From Phenylobacterium sp. J426 (GTDB lineage Bacteria; Pseudomonadota; Alphaproteobacteria; Caulobacterales; Caulobacteraceae), in the NCBI RefSeq assembly GCF_024699945.1, contig NZ_JAJOMY010000001.1, positions 1,674,001-1,738,000 on the forward strand: 64,000 nt of DNA. The letters are read 5' to 3'. The notes below the pieces were generated by a model. That model saw nothing but the letters and a program-made list of their open reading frames with translations, was not told the origin of the DNA and made no database searches. A program made the translations under genes and the position numbers. Shown in pieces: positions 1-7,936 of this stretch; positions within the stretch are counted from its first letter, which is position 1; each line of letters begins with the position of its first letter.

Positions 1-2
1 TA

Positions 3-146
3 CTCGGGGTTGGGCGCACATCCTTCTATGAGTTGATATCCCAAGGCCGCATAGCACCCGTAAAACTAGGCCGCCGAACCCTTATAAGAGCCGCTGATCT
101 CCAAACTTTTATCGCCGGGCTTCCACCTGTTGGAGGTGCGCTATGA
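3..146 (+). CDS. AlpA/excisionase-like HTH regulator, 5' end outside window
   Basis: The frame is open from the window edge and ends at TGA 144-146; 47 residues are visible. The visible part reads like the small winged-helix domain of AlpA/MerR-type excisionases: a recognition-helix stretch RTSFYELISQGRIAPVKLGR followed by a RAADLQTFI-type tail. Such proteins regulate integrase genes or act as directionality factors in integrative elements. Its stop overlaps the next ATG (ATGA at 143-146), which implies translational coupling to the Rep-like gene. With the tyrosine integrase further on, this supports one mobile module. The family call is from pattern only; the N-terminus is missing. Confidence 0.6.
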   Translation, partial: LGVGRTSFYELISQGRIAPVKLGRRTLIRAADLQTFIAGLPPVGGAL

Positions 147-517
147 AGCTCCGGTTAGACTCCCTTAGACCGCCCGAGGAAGAGTTTGATCTAAGGGTTC
201 TTAAGCCTCGTTCGGCAGACCGACTGAGGCTTAGCGGCGCTAAGCCGCGCTCAACCTGCCTTCCTTCCGCTAACCGCCACCGGAATGAGGATAGGCTTAG
301 GCTGGGGCGAGCTAGAAAGCTCCTTAAACGCAACCACCCTTCAGTCGATACCGAGCTTTTAGCAGGGCTTATAAGAACCCTGTCGCGTGGCGACGGAGAG
401 CGAAGAAATGCGGGCTCGGCTACGGATTCGCGATGGGTGCAGGTTCGGGTAACCGGTGCGATCCTGCGGCTTCTAAGTGCGGATTCCGACGTGATCGCGC
501 CCGCCGTTCCGATTTGA
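143..517 (+). pseudogene. 5' fragment of a Rep-like gene split by IS21; frame runs on into the IS
   Basis: This frame starts at the ATG that overlaps the upstream stop. The native part is 143-477; codons from 478 belong to the IS left end. The fragment is very basic and Arg-rich, with no domain that I recognise. Joining 143-477 to 3093-3648 (removing the IS and one 9-bp target duplicate) restores one 296-codon frame with no stop, so this is the N-terminal 111 codons of a disrupted gene rather than a gene of its own. Codon use is unusual for this genome (CTA, TTA, AGG), as in the integrase downstream. Confidence 0.75.
469..477. repeat. Target-site duplication, left copy, of the IS21-family element
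   Basis: GCTTCTAAG immediately precedes the left IS end and is repeated at 3084-3092 directly after the right end. Nine matching bases are slightly longer than the 4-8 bp usual for IS21-type elements; one base could match by chance. Confidence 0.85.
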
Positions 518-598
518 TGCCGCCCACCATTCCGAAGTGATCCCGCCCACCGTTCCGGGATAACGCCGCCCAGGATTCCGGGATGATCCCGCCCAGGC
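484..598. repeat. Five tandem 23-bp subterminal repeats at the IS21 left end
   Basis: Units start at 484, 507, 530, 553 and 576. Each begins TTCCG, with a TGATNNCGCCC- or AACGCCGCCC-type core. The period is exactly 23 bp. Subterminal multiple repeats are known at IS21 ends and are the likely IstA binding sites. The same unit recurs in inverse orientation at the right end. Confidence 0.8.
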
Positions 599-656
599 GG
601 CCCGGCGGTCCAGGCCTTCGCCGACGCTAGGCTCTCCTCCTTTCGAGGAGAGGCCG

Positions 657-2210
657 ATGCCGACGGAGAGGATTGCGATGCGCCGCGTGCGCGAGATGTT
701 GAGGCTGCGCCTGGACGCCGGGCTTGGCGGGCGGGAGATCGCCCGCCGGATGGGGATCGCCCCGTCGACGTTCCGCGAGATGACGCGGCGCTTCGAAGAA
801 TCCGGTCTCGCCTGGCCGTTGCCGTTGGATCTGACGGACAGCGAGCTGGAAGACCGGCTCTACGGCGAGAGCAGGACAAAGCAGGGCTTCCGTCGGCGCG
901 CCGAGCCGGACTGGGCGGCGCTCAACCGCGAGCTGAAGAAGAAGCACGTCACCCTGCAGATCCTGTGGGACGAGTACATCGAGGCTTATCCGGACGGCTA
1001 TCGCTACAGCCGATTTTGCGAGCTCTACCGCAGCTGGGAAGCCCGCCTGCCGGTGACGATGCGCCAGACGCATCTTGGCGGCGACAAGCTCTTCGTCGAC
1101 TACGCCGGCGACACCGTGCCGGTGATCATCGACCGCCGCAGCGGCAAGACACAGCCGGCGCACATCTTCGTCGGGGTGCTGGGCGCCTCCAGCCTGACCT
1201 TCGCCTGCGCCACCTGGAGCGAGAAGCTCCCCGACTGGGTCGACGGCCACGTGCAGGCCTTCGCCTTCTTCGGCGGCGCGCCGCGGCTGCTGGTGCCGGA
1301 CAACCCCAAAGTGGCGATCATCAAGGCCTGCCTCTACGACCCGCAGGTCAATCGCACCTACGGCGAGCTGGCCGCCCACTACGACACCGCGGTGCTGCCG
1401 GCGCGGCCCAGGCGGCCGCGGGACAAGGCCAAGGTGGAAGCCGCAGTGCGGATCGCCGAGCGTTGGCTGCTCGGCAAGCTGCGCCATCGACGCTTCTACA
1501 GCCTGGCCGAGGTGAACGCCGCCCTGGGCGAGCTGCTGGTCTGGCTCAACGAGCAGCAGGTCCGGCGTTATCAGCGCCGCACCCGTCGCCAGCTCTTCGC
1601 GGAGATCGACGCCCCGCGGCTTAAAGCCCTGCCGGCCGAGCCCTATGCCCTCGCCGAATGGCGCGTGCGCAAGGTGGGGCTGGACTACCACGTCGACGTC
1701 GACGGCCACTTCTACTCCGTCCCCTACCGTCACGCCCGCGAGACGGTGGAGGTGCGGCTCACCGCCCGCGCCGTGGAGATCTTCCTGCACGGCGAGCGCA
1801 TCGCCGCCCACCTGCGTGGCTCCGGCGACGGCAAACACACCACGCTCAGCGAGCACATGCCGGCCAGCCACCGCCGCTACAGCGACTGGACCATCGAGCG
1901 GATCCTGAGCGAGGCGCGGGCCTGCGGCCCTTCCGTGGCGCTGCTCTGCCAGGTGATCCTCGAGCACCGGCCGCACCCCGAACAGGGCTTCCGCACCACG
2001 ATGGGGATCGTGCGCCTGGCCAAGGTCTACGGCGTCGCGCGCCTGGAGGCGGCCTGCGAGCGCGCCCTGCTGGTGAGCGCGCGCAGCTACGGCGCGGTCA
2101 AATCCATCCTCGACAACCGGCTCGACGGCCAACCGGTCCGGCGGCGCGACGGCGAGGCCGGCGGCGCCGTCGCCCACCCCAACATCCGCGGCTCAACCTA
2201 CTACCACTGA
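657..2210 (+). CDS. istA: IS21 family transposase IstA
   Basis: This is the 517-residue DDE transposase that cuts and joins the IS ends. An N-terminal helix-turn-helix (REIARRMGIAPSTFREMTRR, about residues 25-45) recognises the subterminal repeats. The catalytic core shows D near 147 (FVDYAGDT), D near 214 (PDNPKVAI) and E near 260 (KVEAAV). The start is chosen at ATG 657, which has GAGGAGAGG just upstream. It is followed after 9 bp by istB, as in all IS21 elements. No stop or frameshift is seen, so it is probably functional. Confidence 0.95.
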   Translation: MPTERIAMRRVREMLRLRLDAGLGGREIARRMGIAPSTFREMTRRFEESGLAWPLPLDLTDSELEDRLYGESRTKQGFRRRAEPDWAALNRELKKKHVTLQILWDEYIEAYPDGYRYSRFCELYRSWEARLPVTMRQTHLGGDKLFVDYAGDTVPVIIDRRSGKTQPAHIFVGVLGASSLTFACATWSEKLPDWVDGHVQAFAFFGGAPRLLVPDNPKVAIIKACLYDPQVNRTYGELAAHYDTAVLPARPRRPRDKAKVEAAVRIAERWLLGKLRHRRFYSLAEVNAALGELLVWLNEQQVRRYQRRTRRQLFAEIDAPRLKALPAEPYALAEWRVRKVGLDYHVDVDGHFYSVPYRHARETVEVRLTARAVEIFLHGERIAAHLRGSGDGKHTTLSEHMPASHRRYSDWTIERILSEARACGPSVALLCQVILEHRPHPEQGFRTTMGIVRLAKVYGVARLEAACERALLVSARSYGAVKSILDNRLDGQPVRRRDGEAGGAVAHPNIRGSTYYH

Positions 2211-2219
2211 GGAGATCTG

Positions 2220-2960
2220 ATGCTGACCCATCCCACCTTCGACCAGCTCAACGTCCTGGGCCTCCAAGGCATGGCCAAGGCCTTCCGCGAACTGCTCGAC
2301 AACCCCGAAGCCGGCGGCCTGGGACATGCCGACTGGCTGGCGCTGCTGCTGGACCGTGAAACCGTGCACCGACAGGACAAGCGTCTCGGCGCCCGGCTCC
2401 GCCATGCGCGGCTGCGCCACCACGCCGTCCCGGAAGACATCGACTACCGCGCCCCCCGCGGACTGGACCGCGGCGTCCTCACGACGCTGCTCAAAAGCCA
2501 CTGGATCGACGCGGCCGAGAACCTGGTGATCTGCGGCCCGACCGGGGTGGGCAAGAGCTGGATCTCCTGCGCGCTCGGCCACAAAGCCTGCCGCGACAAC
2601 CGCTCGGTGCTCTACGTCCGCGTCCCCAAGCTCTTCGACGAGCTGGCGCTGGCGCACGGCGACGGCAGCATCGGCCGCCGCTTCAAGAGCCTGGGCGCCG
2701 TGCAACTGCTGATCCTGGACGACTGGGGCCTGGAGCCGCTCGACGCCCAGGCACGTCACGACCTGCTCGAGATCCTCGAGGACCGTTACGGCCGGCGCTC
2801 CACCATCGTCACCAGCCAACTACCGGTCTCGGCCTGGCACACCGTCATCGGCGAGGCCACCTACGCCGACGCCATCCTCGACCGGCTCGTCCACAACGCC
2901 CACCGCCTGGACCTCAGCGGCGACTCCCTGCGCCGCCCGAAACCCGCCGATCAGGCTTGA
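2220..2960 (+). CDS. istB: IS21 family helper ATPase IstB
   Basis: This 246-residue AAA+ ATPase assists IstA in strand transfer and target choice. Walker A is GPTGVGKS near residues 106-113 and Walker B is LLILDDW near 162-168. The N-terminal region (QGMAKAFRELLDNPEA) is the usual IstB dimer/DnaA-like leader. A GAGG Shine-Dalgarno lies just before ATG 2220. Length is normal for the family (about 240-260). It completes the two-gene transposition operon with istA. Confidence 0.95.
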   Translation: MLTHPTFDQLNVLGLQGMAKAFRELLDNPEAGGLGHADWLALLLDRETVHRQDKRLGARLRHARLRHHAVPEDIDYRAPRGLDRGVLTTLLKSHWIDAAENLVICGPTGVGKSWISCALGHKACRDNRSVLYVRVPKLFDELALAHGDGSIGRRFKSLGAVQLLILDDWGLEPLDAQARHDLLEILEDRYGRRSTIVTSQLPVSAWHTVIGEATYADAILDRLVHNAHRLDLSGDSLRRPKPADQA

Positions 2961-3009
2961 CCAGCCGGCCGAACCCCAGACAGATGAAACCTGTCGATGA
3001 AGGCTGTGC

Positions 3010-3077
3010 CGCTGGGCGGCATCAGATCGGAACAGCGGGCGAGATCATCTCGGAATAGCTGGGCGGCATCGTCGGAA
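3010..3077. repeat. Three inverted copies of the 23-bp unit at the IS21 right end
   Basis: Read on the minus strand from 3077 there are three units of 22-23 bp, each starting TTCCG and carrying the GCCGCCCAGC- or CTCGCCCGC-type core. They mirror the five units at the left end, so the two ends carry unequal numbers of presumed transposase sites. Confidence 0.75.
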
Positions 3078-3083
3078 TCCGCA

Positions 3084-3092
3084 GCTTCTAAG
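3084..3092. repeat. Target-site duplication, right copy
   Basis: GCTTCTAAG directly follows the right IS end and is identical to 469-477. Confidence 0.85.
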
Positions 3093-3648
3093 CGAGCTAG
3101 CCCCTAAGGGCTATCGCGCTTACGCCGCTACCGTCATGTCCTCGAAATGGGTCTTAAATCCCGAGGAGCTAACGGTAGATCGAGTGCTTAGCGTCCTAAG
3201 GGAGTTCGAAGAGAACTTTCGGCGCAAAGAGGCGCGAGGGCTAAAAGGCCACCTGATAGGCAAGCTGGATGGCGAGTTCGACGTCGCTAACGAGCTCTTC
3301 GTTCTGCATTTCCACTGCATATGCACCGGGGAAATGGCCAGCTTTCTTAGGGGCAGGGTGGCCAAAAAGCCCGCGTATCGCGGTAACGATTATATCGTTA
3401 GGCCAGTGCTCGTTAGGGCCCTTTATAACCCTGCCTTTCAGACTAGCTACATAAGCAAGACCCATTGGGTAAAGGGGACCAATAACGGCCTAAGAGGCGC
3501 AGATAGGATCCGCTATAGCGGTGGCCGCGTGCCAGAGCCGTTCGGTTCGCTTTATCTATCGGTGTTGAACGCCATCCCCTTATCCAAGCTCTACGTTTTT
3601 ATAAACGTAGCTATTAGGAATGGCGTTCTAATCGATAACCTCGGCTAG
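3093..3648 (+). pseudogene. 3' part of the split gene; candidate HUH rolling-circle Rep/relaxase
   Basis: The open frame runs from the target duplication to TAG 3646-3648; an internal ATG at 3136 would give 170 aa. In the reconstructed 296-aa protein the order is a short strand (YAATVMSS), an amphipathic helix (LSVLREFEENFRRKE), a second strand, then an H-hydrophobic-H motif (VLHFHCI, H184/H186) and, 45 residues on, YISK (Y231, K234). That order matches the HUH and Y-x-x-K motifs of rolling-circle replication initiators. The AlpA-like gene and the integrase beside it fit a replicating integrative element. The assignment rests on motif layout only; a nuclease-unrelated protein is possible. Confidence 0.5.
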
Positions 3649-3774
3649 AAACGCGTACCAATTGAAAGGCTTATCCCTCCTTTGGCTGCATCTAAGCTGC
3701 CTCTAAGGCCCTCCAGCGAGGGTCTATCTTTATCTACCCATACAATGCTGCTGCTGCTGCGCGCTTAGCCAAGC

Positions 3775-5037
3775 CTACCCAGCTTCGGATATGTCGCTGC
3801 TATCGCTGCTGTCGCTAGCTTCTAAGTCGAGCTTGCTAGCGCAATAGGCTGACCAGCTATCCATAAGCTCGATCCGTTTAGCCAACATGTCTCCGCGTCG
3901 ATAGGCGGCCTCTACGGCGTTGCTAACGACATGGGCTAACGCCATTTCGGCTACGTCACGGGGTGTACTGGTCTGCTCGGCCGTCCAGTCGCGGAAGGTG
4001 GAACGGAAGCCGTGAGCGGTTAGATCGGATCGCTTCATCCGCTCTAAAAGCTTTAGCATCGACATATTGGATAAGGGCTTTCCCGTTTTAGCGCCGGGAA
4101 AGACATAGCCCTCGCTATCGATCGCGCCTTCCTCAGGGCTAAGCGGCTTGAGGACGGCAATAGCGCGGTCACTTAGCGGCACACGATGTTCCCGGCCGGA
4201 CTTCATCCGTTCGGCCGGGACTATCCAAACCTTATTCGCGATATCGATTTCGCCCCACCTAGCGCCCAACACCTCCCCGGTGCGCGCGGCGGTTAGGATG
4301 GCGAACTCCAAGGCCTTAGCGGCCAACCCCGGCTGATCGCGCAAGGCCGCAAAGAAGGTCGGCATATCGACATAGGGAAGCGCCGGATGGTGCTTCACCT
4401 TAGACACTTTAGAACGGGCGGGCAGTTGGTGCGCTAAATGCCCCTTCCAGCGCGCGGGGTTATCACCGCTTCTAAGCTGCCTAGCTGCAGCCCATCCTAA
4501 AACGCACTCTATACGCCCTCTAACGCGGCTGGCCGTTTCGTTCTTAGCGCTCCATAGGCGCTGCCGGTTATTAGCGGCTCCCACCTCTTGCTCTAAGACC
4601 TGCATAACGAGGGCCGTATCGATAGCGGCAACGGGCAAGCCACCGATGATTGGATAGGCGTAAGCCTTAAGGGTGCTATCCCACTGGGCGGCGTGCTTAT
4701 CGTTGCGCCATCCGTCGCGCTGTGAGGCGATATAAGCCTCTGCGCACTCCTTAAACGTCATAGCCTTGGTAGCAGCTCGCCGCTGAGCGAGCTTAGCAGC
4801 GTTGCGTGTCTCTATGGGGTCTATGCCATCTGCTTTTAGCCGCCGCGCCTCTAACGCACGGGTGCGCGCCTCCTTGAGGTCGATCTCCGGAAAAGGGCCA
4901 AGGCCCATTGTTCGGGCCTTTCCATCCAGCATGTAGCGGAGCACCCACGACGCGGCGCTTGGTGGCGCGACTCGCAGATACAAACCCGCTCCGTCGCAAT
5001 GCATGCCCGGCTTCTTAGCCAAGCGGGGGGACTTCAA
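3775..5037 (-). CDS. Tyrosine recombinase/integrase (DUF4102-type N-terminus)
   Basis: This 420-residue site-specific recombinase is oriented with its 5' end toward tRNA-Ser, as expected for an element integrated at the tRNA 3' end. The N-terminal DUF4102 region (PGMHCDGAGLYLRV) is followed by a SAM-like core-binding domain. The catalytic domain has R in TAARTGEVLG, HxxR in HGFRSTFRDW, H in ALAHVVSN and the nucleophile region EAAYRRGD. An in-frame TAA lies just upstream of TTG 5037, so TTG is the likely start, with only a weak GAGG upstream. The tail is a Ser-Asp repeat. CTA/TTA/AGG codons are frequent, unlike neighbouring core genes. Confidence 0.9.
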   Translation of the reverse strand: MKSPRLAKKPGMHCDGAGLYLRVAPPSAASWVLRYMLDGKARTMGLGPFPEIDLKEARTRALEARRLKADGIDPIETRNAAKLAQRRAATKAMTFKECAEAYIASQRDGWRNDKHAAQWDSTLKAYAYPIIGGLPVAAIDTALVMQVLEQEVGAANNRQRLWSAKNETASRVRGRIECVLGWAAARQLRSGDNPARWKGHLAHQLPARSKVSKVKHHPALPYVDMPTFFAALRDQPGLAAKALEFAILTAARTGEVLGARWGEIDIANKVWIVPAERMKSGREHRVPLSDRAIAVLKPLSPEEGAIDSEGYVFPGAKTGKPLSNMSMLKLLERMKRSDLTAHGFRSTFRDWTAEQTSTPRDVAEMALAHVVSNAVEAAYRRGDMLAKRIELMDSWSAYCASKLDLEASDSSDSSDISEAG

Positions 5038-5234
5038 TAGGCTTTAGCCTCGCTGACGCACGCGCCATCGCTCACCCTTCCTACAAAGGTTAGTACAAAT
5101 CGATTGGGGATTTGGGCGAGCGTCGGCGGACGTGTGCGAACAAACGTCAGGACGGGTTTAGCTCTACCCGCCTGAAATATCGCATGTTTTTCGGACTTTG
5201 TCGAACGGGAGCGGTCGCTACCGAACGACGGTTG

Positions 5235-5324
5235 TGGCGGAGAGGGTGGGATTCGAACCCACGATACCCTTTCGAGTACGCCGCATTTCGAGTGCGGTAC
5301 ATTCAACCACTCTGCCACCTCTCC
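5235..5324 (-). tRNA. tRNA-Ser (anticodon CGA)
   Basis: On the minus strand GGAGAGG pairs with CCTCTCC. The anticodon loop reads CT-CGA-AA, and there is a long class II variable arm (GTACTCGAAAGGGTAT). The T arm is GTGGG-TTCGAAT-CCCAC, the discriminator is G, and CCA is encoded. The gene is 90 nt. The integrase begins 198 bp from its 3' end, so this tRNA is the presumed attachment site; the second att copy is not in the window. Confidence 0.95.
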
Positions 5325-5456
5325 AACCGGGTGCTTGAGGCCCCTTGCGGAACCCCCTGCCGAGTGAGCGGCGGAAACTACTCATCTCGATCCGGGTCCG
5401 CAAGTGGGGTGTGACAGGATGTTTTTCCCCGCCGTTCGGGACCCGCCTGAGGAGCC

Positions 5457-5684
5457 TCAGTCGGCGTCGGGCTCGCCCTCACCGTCCATCGCCGTGCGGG
5501 GCCCGTCGGTGGAGCTCCCGGTGCGATGGCCGTCGGGCGTGATGCCGGGGGCGTCCCAGCTGTCGGGCTTGCCGTCAGGGCCCCCGAGCCCTCCCACGCC
5601 GTAGCCCTCGCGCTGGGCCGCGCCGCCGCCCGCGCCCGTGCGCGGCCCCGAACGTTCCTCTGTCTTGCGGATGTCGTGGCCCAT
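5457..5684 (-). CDS. Small hydrophilic Gly-rich protein, unknown function
   Basis: It is 75 residues long, starting MGHDIRKTEERSGPRTGAGG, with no membrane segment or signal peptide. It is rich in Gly, Asp and Pro. An upstream in-frame ATG at 5756 exists, but the start at 5684 is preferred because AGAGGAGGT sits six bases before it. I recognise no family. It lies between tRNA-Ser and the glycine-zipper gene and is transcribed away from the latter. Confidence 0.5.
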   Translation of the reverse strand: MGHDIRKTEERSGPRTGAGGGAAQREGYGVGGLGGPDGKPDSWDAPGITPDGHRTGSSTDGPRTAMDGEGEPDAD

Positions 5685-5849
5685 GCGGACCTCCTCTGGC
5701 TTCCGTCCGACCAACCGCTGGGCAAGCGCCGCGTTCCAAGCTTGGCCATGGTTCATCGGGGAGTCAGTCGCGACCTGTCACAAGTCCGCCCACGGAGGCT
5801 GCTGCGTATCTGCAGGTTCCGGTCCGCGGCGGCTGGTCCCGCCGGGGTC

Positions 5850-5877
5850 GGGCCCCGGTTCTCGGAGACCGGGGCCC
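5850..5877. other. Perfect 10-bp GC hairpin in the 5685-5990 intergenic stretch
   Basis: GGGCCCCGGT (5850-5859) is exactly inverted at 5868-5877 around an 8-base loop. No T-run follows on either strand, so it is not an obvious intrinsic terminator. The surrounding 306 bp between divergently transcribed genes hold no other feature that I can support. Confidence 0.5.
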
Positions 5878-5990
5878 ACAGTTCCGCCGCGAAAACGCCA
5901 CCGACCGAGCTTGGCCTTCGGCCCGGGGCGGAAACCGAACGGCCCGGTCAGGGTTCTGGACCGGATGTCCGTGTGGAACTCGGAGAGCTT

Positions 5991-6278
5991 ATGATGAAAA
6001 CCAAGCTGATCGCGGCCGCGACGCTGGCCTGCAGCGCCCTTGCCTTCACCGCCGTACCGCTGACCGTGGAGGCCCGCGAGCGGGTCTATGTCTGCGACAA
6101 GAACGTGAAGAAGAAGTCCAACAATGGCACCCTGGTGGGCGCCGTCGCCGGCGGCGTGCTGGGCAATGTGGTCGCCGGCAACGGCGCCAAGACCGAAGGC
6201 ACGGTGCTGGGCGCGGGCGTCGGCGCGGTGGCGGGCCACCAGATCGCCAAGAAGTCCTGCCGTTGGGTCTATCGCTGA
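5991..6278 (+). CDS. Glycine-zipper 2TM domain protein (17-kDa surface-antigen-like)
   Basis: This 95-residue exported protein has a signal peptide (MKTKLIAAATLACSALAFTA) and two glycine-zipper helices (GTLVGAVAGGVLGNVVAG and TVLGAGVGAVAGHQIAKK). Glycine-zipper proteins insert in or attach to the outer membrane; the precise role is unknown. CGGAGAG precedes the tandem ATGs at 5991 and 5994, and either could be used. It ends in SCRWVYR and overlaps the 3' end of the convergent solute-binding protein gene by 10 bp. Confidence 0.82.
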   Translation: MMKTKLIAAATLACSALAFTAVPLTVEARERVYVCDKNVKKKSNNGTLVGAVAGGVLGNVVAGNGAKTEGTVLGAGVGAVAGHQIAKKSCRWVYR

Positions 6279-7906
6279 CCGGGCGTGAGGCACAGATAGC
6301 GCGCCCGATGGAAGTTGGGCGCGTTGTCCTGCCAGCCCGTCACGCGCCGGCTGACCAGGTTGCGGTTGACCACGAAGAACAGGGGCGCGATCCCCTCGTC
6401 GTCCAGCATCCGCTGCTCGGCCTGCGCCAGGATCCGGGCGCGACGTTCCAGGTCCGGCTCCTGGTCCGCGCGCCCCAGCAGCGCGTCGTAGTCCGGGTTC
6501 CTGTAGTCGCCGTAGTTCTGCGCCCCGGTGTCCGACTTCAGCAGGCCCAGGAAGGTCACGGGATCGTTGAAGTCCCCGTACCAGCTCATCGAGCCCACCT
6601 CGAAGTCGCGGTTGCGATAGGCGGCGAAGGCCACCCCAGCCTCGTTCTGGGCGATCGAGACCTGCACCCCGACGGCCCGCCAGTCCGCCTGCACCGCTTC
6701 CATCAGCAGCAGGGTGTCGGTGTTGTTCGGCGTGGTTATGGTCAGCTTCAGCGGCCGTTTGGCCGTAAACCCCGCCTCGGCCAGCAGCCGGCGGGCCTCG
6801 GCCTGTCGGGCCGGGTAACTCATGTCGGCCCAGCGCAGCCTGGGCAGGTCGCTCACGTAGTTGGCCGTCGTCGGCGGCACGAAGGAATAGGCGGGCTGCT
6901 GCCCCGCGCCCATCAGCTTCTGCGTGATGAACTCGCGATCCAGCGCCATCGACAGCGCTCGGCGCACCCGGATGTCCTGGAAGGCCTTCACGTCGCGCGT
7001 GTTGAAGGCCAGGTAGCCGGTCGCTAGCGACAGGCCGGTCCGCGGCACGCCGGGCATGGTCTTCTGCAGCCGTCGGTACCGGTTCGACTGGAAGCGGGTG
7101 TTCAGGTCGAGCTCGCCGCGCGCCACCCGTCGCTCGGCGCTGACCACGTCGGGTGAAGGATAGTAGTTGATGCGGTCCAGGCACACGTTCGCCGCGTCGA
7201 AGAAGTGCGGGTTCCGGACCGCGGTGATCCGATCGCCCAGCCGCCATGCGGCCAGCTTGAAGGCGCCGTTCGAGACGTAGCGGCCCGGCTGGACCCATCC
7301 GTCGCCGTATTGCTCGACGACATGCCGCGGCGCGGGGAACCAGCTCTGATGTTTGGCGATCTCCGGAAGATAGGGCGCGGGATGGACCAGGCGGATCTGC
7401 ACCGTCCGCGGGTCGAGCGCGCGAACGCCGAGCGTTTCGAGCGGCGCCTTGCCCTCGTTCACGGCCTGGCCGTTCTCGATCAGGTACAGCAGCCAAGCGT
7501 AGACCGAGGCGGTCTTCGGATCGACCGTCCGCCTAAGGCCGAAGACGAAATCGTCGGCTGTGACCGGGCGTCCGTCCGACCACTTGGCCGCGCGCAGGTG
7601 GAAGGTCCAGACGAGGCCGTCGGGGCTGGTCTCCCAACGGGTCGCCATGCCGGGCACGGGCGAGCCGTCGGGCGCGTCGGTGGTCAGGCCCATCATCAGG
7701 TCGCCGATGATCGAGGCCTCGTCCACGAGGTTCGACTTCTGCGGGTCCAGCGTCTGCGGCTCGGTGTTGTTGCCGTACTCCAGGCAGACCTGCCCCACCG
7801 GGCAGTCGGCGCGCCGCACCTTGTCCTGGCAGGCGCCGAGCGTCAGCGGCGCCAGCAGGGCGGCAGCGAGAAGGACGAAACGAAGCGGCGCGATCACCCG
7901 CCGCAT
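6269..7906 (-). CDS. Peptide ABC transporter solute-binding lipoprotein (SBP_bac_5/OppA type)
   Basis: The 545-residue product is a periplasmic substrate-binding protein for oligopeptide/dipeptide importers. It has a lipoprotein signal with lipobox TLGAC (Cys26). Family hallmarks follow: NTEPQTLDPQKS near the mature N-terminus, DLMMGLTTDAPDGSPVPGMA, WSDGRPVTADDFVFGLRR, and VRRALSMALDREFI in the middle. Length is typical. No permease or ATPase gene is adjacent, so it either works with a transporter elsewhere or has another ligand-binding role. Confidence 0.9.
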   Translation of the reverse strand: MRRVIAPLRFVLLAAALLAPLTLGACQDKVRRADCPVGQVCLEYGNNTEPQTLDPQKSNLVDEASIIGDLMMGLTTDAPDGSPVPGMATRWETSPDGLVWTFHLRAAKWSDGRPVTADDFVFGLRRTVDPKTASVYAWLLYLIENGQAVNEGKAPLETLGVRALDPRTVQIRLVHPAPYLPEIAKHQSWFPAPRHVVEQYGDGWVQPGRYVSNGAFKLAAWRLGDRITAVRNPHFFDAANVCLDRINYYPSPDVVSAERRVARGELDLNTRFQSNRYRRLQKTMPGVPRTGLSLATGYLAFNTRDVKAFQDIRVRRALSMALDREFITQKLMGAGQQPAYSFVPPTTANYVSDLPRLRWADMSYPARQAEARRLLAEAGFTAKRPLKLTITTPNNTDTLLLMEAVQADWRAVGVQVSIAQNEAGVAFAAYRNRDFEVGSMSWYGDFNDPVTFLGLLKSDTGAQNYGDYRNPDYDALLGRADQEPDLERRARILAQAEQRMLDDEGIAPLFFVVNRNLVSRRVTGWQDNAPNFHRARYLCLTPGQR

Positions 7907-7936
7907 CAGTCCGCAGCGTCTGCGAAAAGTCGAGAG

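Larger units (their letters stand above)
478..3083 (+). mobile_element. Complete IS21-family insertion sequence (2,606 bp)
   Basis: The ends are TGCGGATTCCGACG on the left (478-491) and its exact inverse on the right (3070-3083), giving the 5'-TG...CA-3' termini typical of IS21. It encodes istA and istB in one operon with no frameshift. It is flanked by a direct repeat (469-477, 3084-3092). It sits inside the Rep-like gene, whose frame is restored by excision, so the insertion is recent enough for both flanks to be undamaged. Confidence 0.93.

Noticed and set aside
484..598. Regular 23-bp repeats that could suggest a CRISPR array
   Set aside because: There are no unique spacers between the units; they are contiguous subterminal repeats of the IS21 element.
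627..2177. A 516-codon open frame antisense to istA
   Set aside because: It mirrors istA base for base, lacks any recognisable domain, has low-complexity content, and is the usual by-product of GC-rich third positions.
3649..5234. A second attachment site (repeat of the tRNA-Ser 3' end) inside the window
   Set aside because: No repeat of the tRNA T-arm and acceptor end was found between 1 and 5234 apart from the gene itself.
5850..5877. The 10-bp GC hairpin as an intrinsic terminator
   Set aside because: No T-run follows on either strand.
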